Source: Lathyrus oleraceus (lineage: Eukaryota; Streptophyta; Magnoliopsida; Fabales; Fabaceae). From it: a DNA stretch of 64,000 nucleotides. The DNA lies in contig NC_066581.1 in assembly GCF_024323335.1 (NCBI RefSeq), positions 38,048,199 through 38,112,198 on the forward strand, read 5' to 3'. The notes beneath the pieces are model-generated. The model ran no database searches. It saw only the letters and a program-made list of their open reading frames with translations, and was not told where the DNA came from. Made by a program: the position numbers and the translations under genes. Every line of letters begins with the position of its first letter. The first letter of the stretch is position 1. Below are positions 61,243-64,000 of the stretch, in pieces.

Positions 61243-62883
61243 CTAAGACAAACGACTTCCAGGAATGAGCGTCTTCAAGTACTGACACTGGTCTATCAAC
61301 AAGTCACACTCTGAACATTCTGGCAAGGGAGTGATCTTCTCCTTCAACTGTCTTCTGAGCTCTACAACTTCTGCTCCAAGTTGGTCCTCTGATGCATGTC
61401 TCTGGTCGACTTCCTTCTTCAACTGGATATCTTTATCTCTGAGTTGCTTCTCCAGGTCTCTGATCTTCTTCTGGTAACTGGCCTCAACTCTCTGTAATCT
61501 CAGACACTCTCGGTGTTCTGCATTCAACAAGTTCTCCATCTCTTCATAAGATCTCTTCTTGCTCCTTACTCCACCAACATCTACACTCTGGATGTCTCTG
61601 AGTTGTTGAGTCAGGTTCAACCTATCAGCTTTGGCTTGGTACAACTCCATCTGGGCGTCTTGCTCTTTCTCCTTCAACCGGCGATTCTCCATTAGGACTT
61701 GCTTGTACTGCTCAGCAGGTACACTCTCAGCAAGGATCAAAGGTGGTTGCACTTGCAAAGGATTCATCCTATCATAGGGCAACAACAAAGTTTCCACTCT
61801 CTTCTTGACCCACTCAGTGTAGTCAGGCATAACAATGGAAAACTTCTTCCCTAAGACAGCTCCATCTTTGACACCAATAGACTTCCAAGCTCTTCCTATC
61901 TGCTCCACTCTGACAGGGTCACTTCGCTTCTCAAAATACACACTCTCGGCTATCTCAGCTTCAAGTGGTCTTCCACTCATCACGAACCCCAACTGGCGAA
62001 GAGAAAGAACTGGGTTGTAATTGATGCAACCCTTAGTCCCTACAAGTGGCACATTCCGAAACGCTCCACAACTCATAATAACATCACGCACATCCATCCG
62101 GTAAGACTGCCATCTGATATCATATGAAGTAAGAGACATGACCCCCTGAGTCCACTTGTGAGTGCTCTGAGCATCCACAAAAGGTCCACTGACTGGCAGG
62201 AGAGACAAGAACCATCTGAGCAAAAGTGGAAGACAACATCTGATAGCTCTACCCTTACAATACCTACTGTGAATAGCATAGTAAGTGTCAGCTAACAGAG
62301 TAGGAACTGGATTTCCTCCAAGAAAGATAGTGACTGCAGCAAAGTCCACAAAGTTGGGCATACTTGGAAACAAGACAATCCCATAGATCATAACAGCTAA
62401 CTGAGCATGAAAAGCTTCCCAATTCCCCTTCTCTGCTTCTTCTCTAGCAATTCTCAACAGGAACTTCAAAGGAAAACCCACAACATCCCCACTGGATTTC
62501 CAATTGTCACTGACTTCTTTGATACCCAAATGAAAAGCTCTGGCAACAACTCTAAAATTAACCTCCTTAGGCACGTCCAAGAAAGGAATCTGATATCGGA
62601 TAGGAACATTCAACAGAATGGAGTACTCCTCGAGAGTAGGCGCCAACTGATAATCCTGAAAGGTGAAGCAACGAAGCTCTGGGTCGTAGAACTGTAGAAG
62701 AGTCTGCAAAGGCATTGGATCAACTTCCATCTTCAACAGTGTCAGAATGTCCCCATACTGATCAACGAACCCCTTCTGATTACCACTGGTCACAAGGTTG
62801 CTCAACTCTATCAGAGAGGTCAAAGGCTCACGGTGAAAGCTGTAGGAGCAAGTCTTCCGCTTCAACTCTGGGACTGTTGCCAT
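61243..62883 (-). CDS. Ogre ORF1 protein, 546 residues, PMD-like domain plus coiled coil
   Basis: Open from ATG 62883 (ATVPELKRKTCSY) to a stop at 61243. The frame extends further upstream only from a TTG at 63093 through Lys-rich low-complexity sequence, so the ATG is preferred. Residues about 10-310 form a globular domain (DUF7745-type, as I recall it) with FTFQDYQLAPTLEEYSILL (73-91), NVPIRY, DFAAVTIFLGG, CLPLLLRWFLSLLP (217-230), W258, and LRQLGFVMSGRP (295-306). Residues about 375-530 are heptad-like and charged (ENRRLKEKEQDAQMELYQAK, KKIRDLEKQLRDKDIQLKKE), a predicted coiled coil. A CSEC..C group ends it. Ogre elements carry such an extra ORF before gag; its function is unknown. It is the only long ORF of E without a stop. 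Confidence 0.88.
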   Translation of the reverse strand: MATVPELKRKTCSYSFHREPLTSLIELSNLVTSGNQKGFVDQYGDILTLLKMEVDPMPLQTLLQFYDPELRCFTFQDYQLAPTLEEYSILLNVPIRYQIPFLDVPKEVNFRVVARAFHLGIKEVSDNWKSSGDVVGFPLKFLLRIAREEAEKGNWEAFHAQLAVMIYGIVLFPSMPNFVDFAAVTIFLGGNPVPTLLADTYYAIHSRYCKGRAIRCCLPLLLRWFLSLLPVSGPFVDAQSTHKWTQGVMSLTSYDIRWQSYRMDVRDVIMSCGAFRNVPLVGTKGCINYNPVLSLRQLGFVMSGRPLEAEIAESVYFEKRSDPVRVEQIGRAWKSIGVKDGAVLGKKFSIVMPDYTEWVKKRVETLLLPYDRMNPLQVQPPLILAESVPAEQYKQVLMENRRLKEKEQDAQMELYQAKADRLNLTQQLRDIQSVDVGGVRSKKRSYEEMENLLNAEHRECLRLQRVEASYQKKIRDLEKQLRDKDIQLKKEVDQRHASEDQLGAEVVELRRQLKEKITPLPECSECDLLIDQCQYLKTLIPGSRLS

Positions 62884-63666
62884 CTCTATCAGTGAATAGA
62901 CTCTGGAATGTACTTGAGAAATGATATGCATGCAGAGATTAGCTTTCTTTTTTTTCTCTTTTTTCAATTCTTTTTTTTTTGCGTATCTTTTTGAAAATAA
63001 ACATGCTATGATGCAAATGATGCAGACAAGACTGGCGGGCTGTGCTTTTTGGAACACAGGATCAAAGCTTCGGCTTGAACTCGGAACCACCAATTCATCT
63101 GAAACCCAAAGTCATATGATAAACTGTCATCTGAAGAACCAAGAGTCACCAACAGGATCACAAGTCACCAACAAGTCACCGATAAGTCACCAACTGTACC
63201 TGTAATAATGATCATTCCCTCCCCACTCACGGGTGTCATCTAGGCCAGGGTAAGGTCGAGAGAAACGCAACATAAATAACCTTTCATAGAATATCATCAT
63301 ATACACACCCGAAGTATGTAACGATAATATCCCATCAGGGTCTGAACTGCTCGTGATATCAATGTTCCGCTAAGTGGCGCAATACCACCCGCTTCCCATG
63401 AATCACTCTATTCCTAGGTGTCCTAGATTTCACTCATAGCCTGGGTATTGGGCCTTTTACCTCGAGTAACTCCCACCCCAACAGAGAGACAACACAACAC
63501 AGCCAAATGAACAGATGAATATGAATGAATGCAAACATAAATGCAAACAATAAATAAATGAATGCAATAAATGAACAGCAAAAGCAACCACAACCCTATC
63601 CTAGAGAGCGCTAGGAGAGACTCGCTTAGGGAAGATGGACCAGCAAGAGGTCAACTTCTCTGTATT
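62884..63666 (-). other. Untranslated leader of element E
   Basis: About 780 bp between primer site and ORF1. It holds an A/T-run (62943-62990) and, on the plus strand, repeats of CACCAACAAGTCACC near 63150-63190. No gene. Confidence 0.65.
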
Positions 63667-63685
63667 ATCCTCAGCGGAGTCGCCA
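63667..63685 (-). other. Primer binding site of element E, tRNA-Arg type
   Basis: On the minus strand TGGCGACTCCGCTGAGGAT, two bases after the LTR end. It matches the B primer site (8112-8130) except at three or four positions in its 3' half; the first nine bases, which pair with the tRNA end, are identical. Confidence 0.88.
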
Positions 63686-63687
63686 GC

Positions 63688-64000
63688 TGTCGTATTACGC
63701 GGAAAACCGGCGGGAAAACAAAACAACAGATCCGCCACCGTGCGTTATTTATCCCAAAAGAGGGAAAGGAAACGCTCGAAGTAAACCTGGAAAAGACATG
63801 GTCTCGCGACCAAAGAGAGATGGGATCGGGAGTCGGTTATGCGAAGGGAAGGTATTAGCACCCCTACGCATCTGTCGTACTCGACGGGATCCACGCTCAA
63901 AAGAAAGGATAAAGGTTGCTAAAACGCTGCTCACAAACATCAAACACTGGCTAAAAGAGACACAGAAAACAAAGGAAACTAACTAGGCAGGATATCGCAT
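63688..64000 (-). mobile_element. 3' edge of the 5' LTR of element E
   Basis: On the minus strand it ends GCGTAATACGACA at 63688 and continues beyond the window. It is 97% identical by hand count to 46142-46454. With a 4.7-kb LTR the whole element would be about 22 kb. Confidence 0.93.

Noticed and set aside
61243..63093. Extended 616-codon version of ORF1 starting at 63093
   Set aside because: It starts at TTG and adds a Lys-rich low-complexity leader; ATG 62883 fits better.

Overview
This is intergenic DNA from a plant nucleus, almost certainly a legume and probably of the tribe Fabeae (pea, vetch, Lathyrus, lentil group). The evidence is the repeat content: several Ogre-type Ty3/gypsy elements (tRNA-Arg-type primer sites, very long LTRs, an extra ORF before gag, an intron in pol), an Athila/Cyclops-like Ty3/gypsy element, and a SIRE/Maximus-like Ty1/copia element. 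The species call is inference. I see no intact host gene, no rRNA or tRNA gene and no CRISPR array. The only gene-like sequence outside LTR elements is a broken plant-mobile-domain (PMD, MAIN-like) gene, itself a transposon-associated family.

Layout. 1-3927: an Ogre-type LTR on the minus strand, inserted at the edge of a 200-bp LTR end (3928-4127). 4128-6540: gag and protease of Ogre element A (plus). 6541-12437: element B, with its own LTR and primer site inserted into A's protease; its gag is fused to the second half of pol. 12438-20127: a 3' tail, polypurine tract and 4.9-kb LTR of a different Ogre family (C), so B and C form a chimera. 20128-22389: two PMD pseudogene copies facing each other as a palindrome. 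22640-23110: an Ogre LTR fragment. 23215-24856: a solo LTR with perfect GCATG target duplications, inside another LTR that ends at 26103. 26106-26493: a copia integrase fragment. 26482-32139: a decayed SIRE/Maximus-like copia element (minus). 32140-37687: an Athila-like element (minus) lacking RT and integrase. 37688-39680: a three-copy tandem repeat built from an LTR insertion junction. 39681-41580: AT-rich, LTR-like DNA with a TA microsatellite. 41581-42221: a copia gag fragment, interrupted by an Ogre-type LTR (42222-46141, plus). 46142-64000: a nearly complete Ogre element E (minus), with 3' LTR, satellite-like 3' tail, pol, a predicted 243-bp intron, gag-protease, ORF1, primer site and the edge of the 5' LTR.

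How the parts fit. In E, the tRNA-primed leader is followed by ORF1 (open, 546 codons), then gag-protease, an intron whose removal restores phase into RT-RNase H-RNase H-integrase, then a tail of minisatellite DNA and the polypurine tract. Five in-frame stops make E's gag-pol defective, while ORF1 has none. ORF1 and the PMD pseudogenes share an ordered set of motifs, the most interesting biological link in the window. The rest records nested insertion, deletion, inter-element fusion and tandem duplication.
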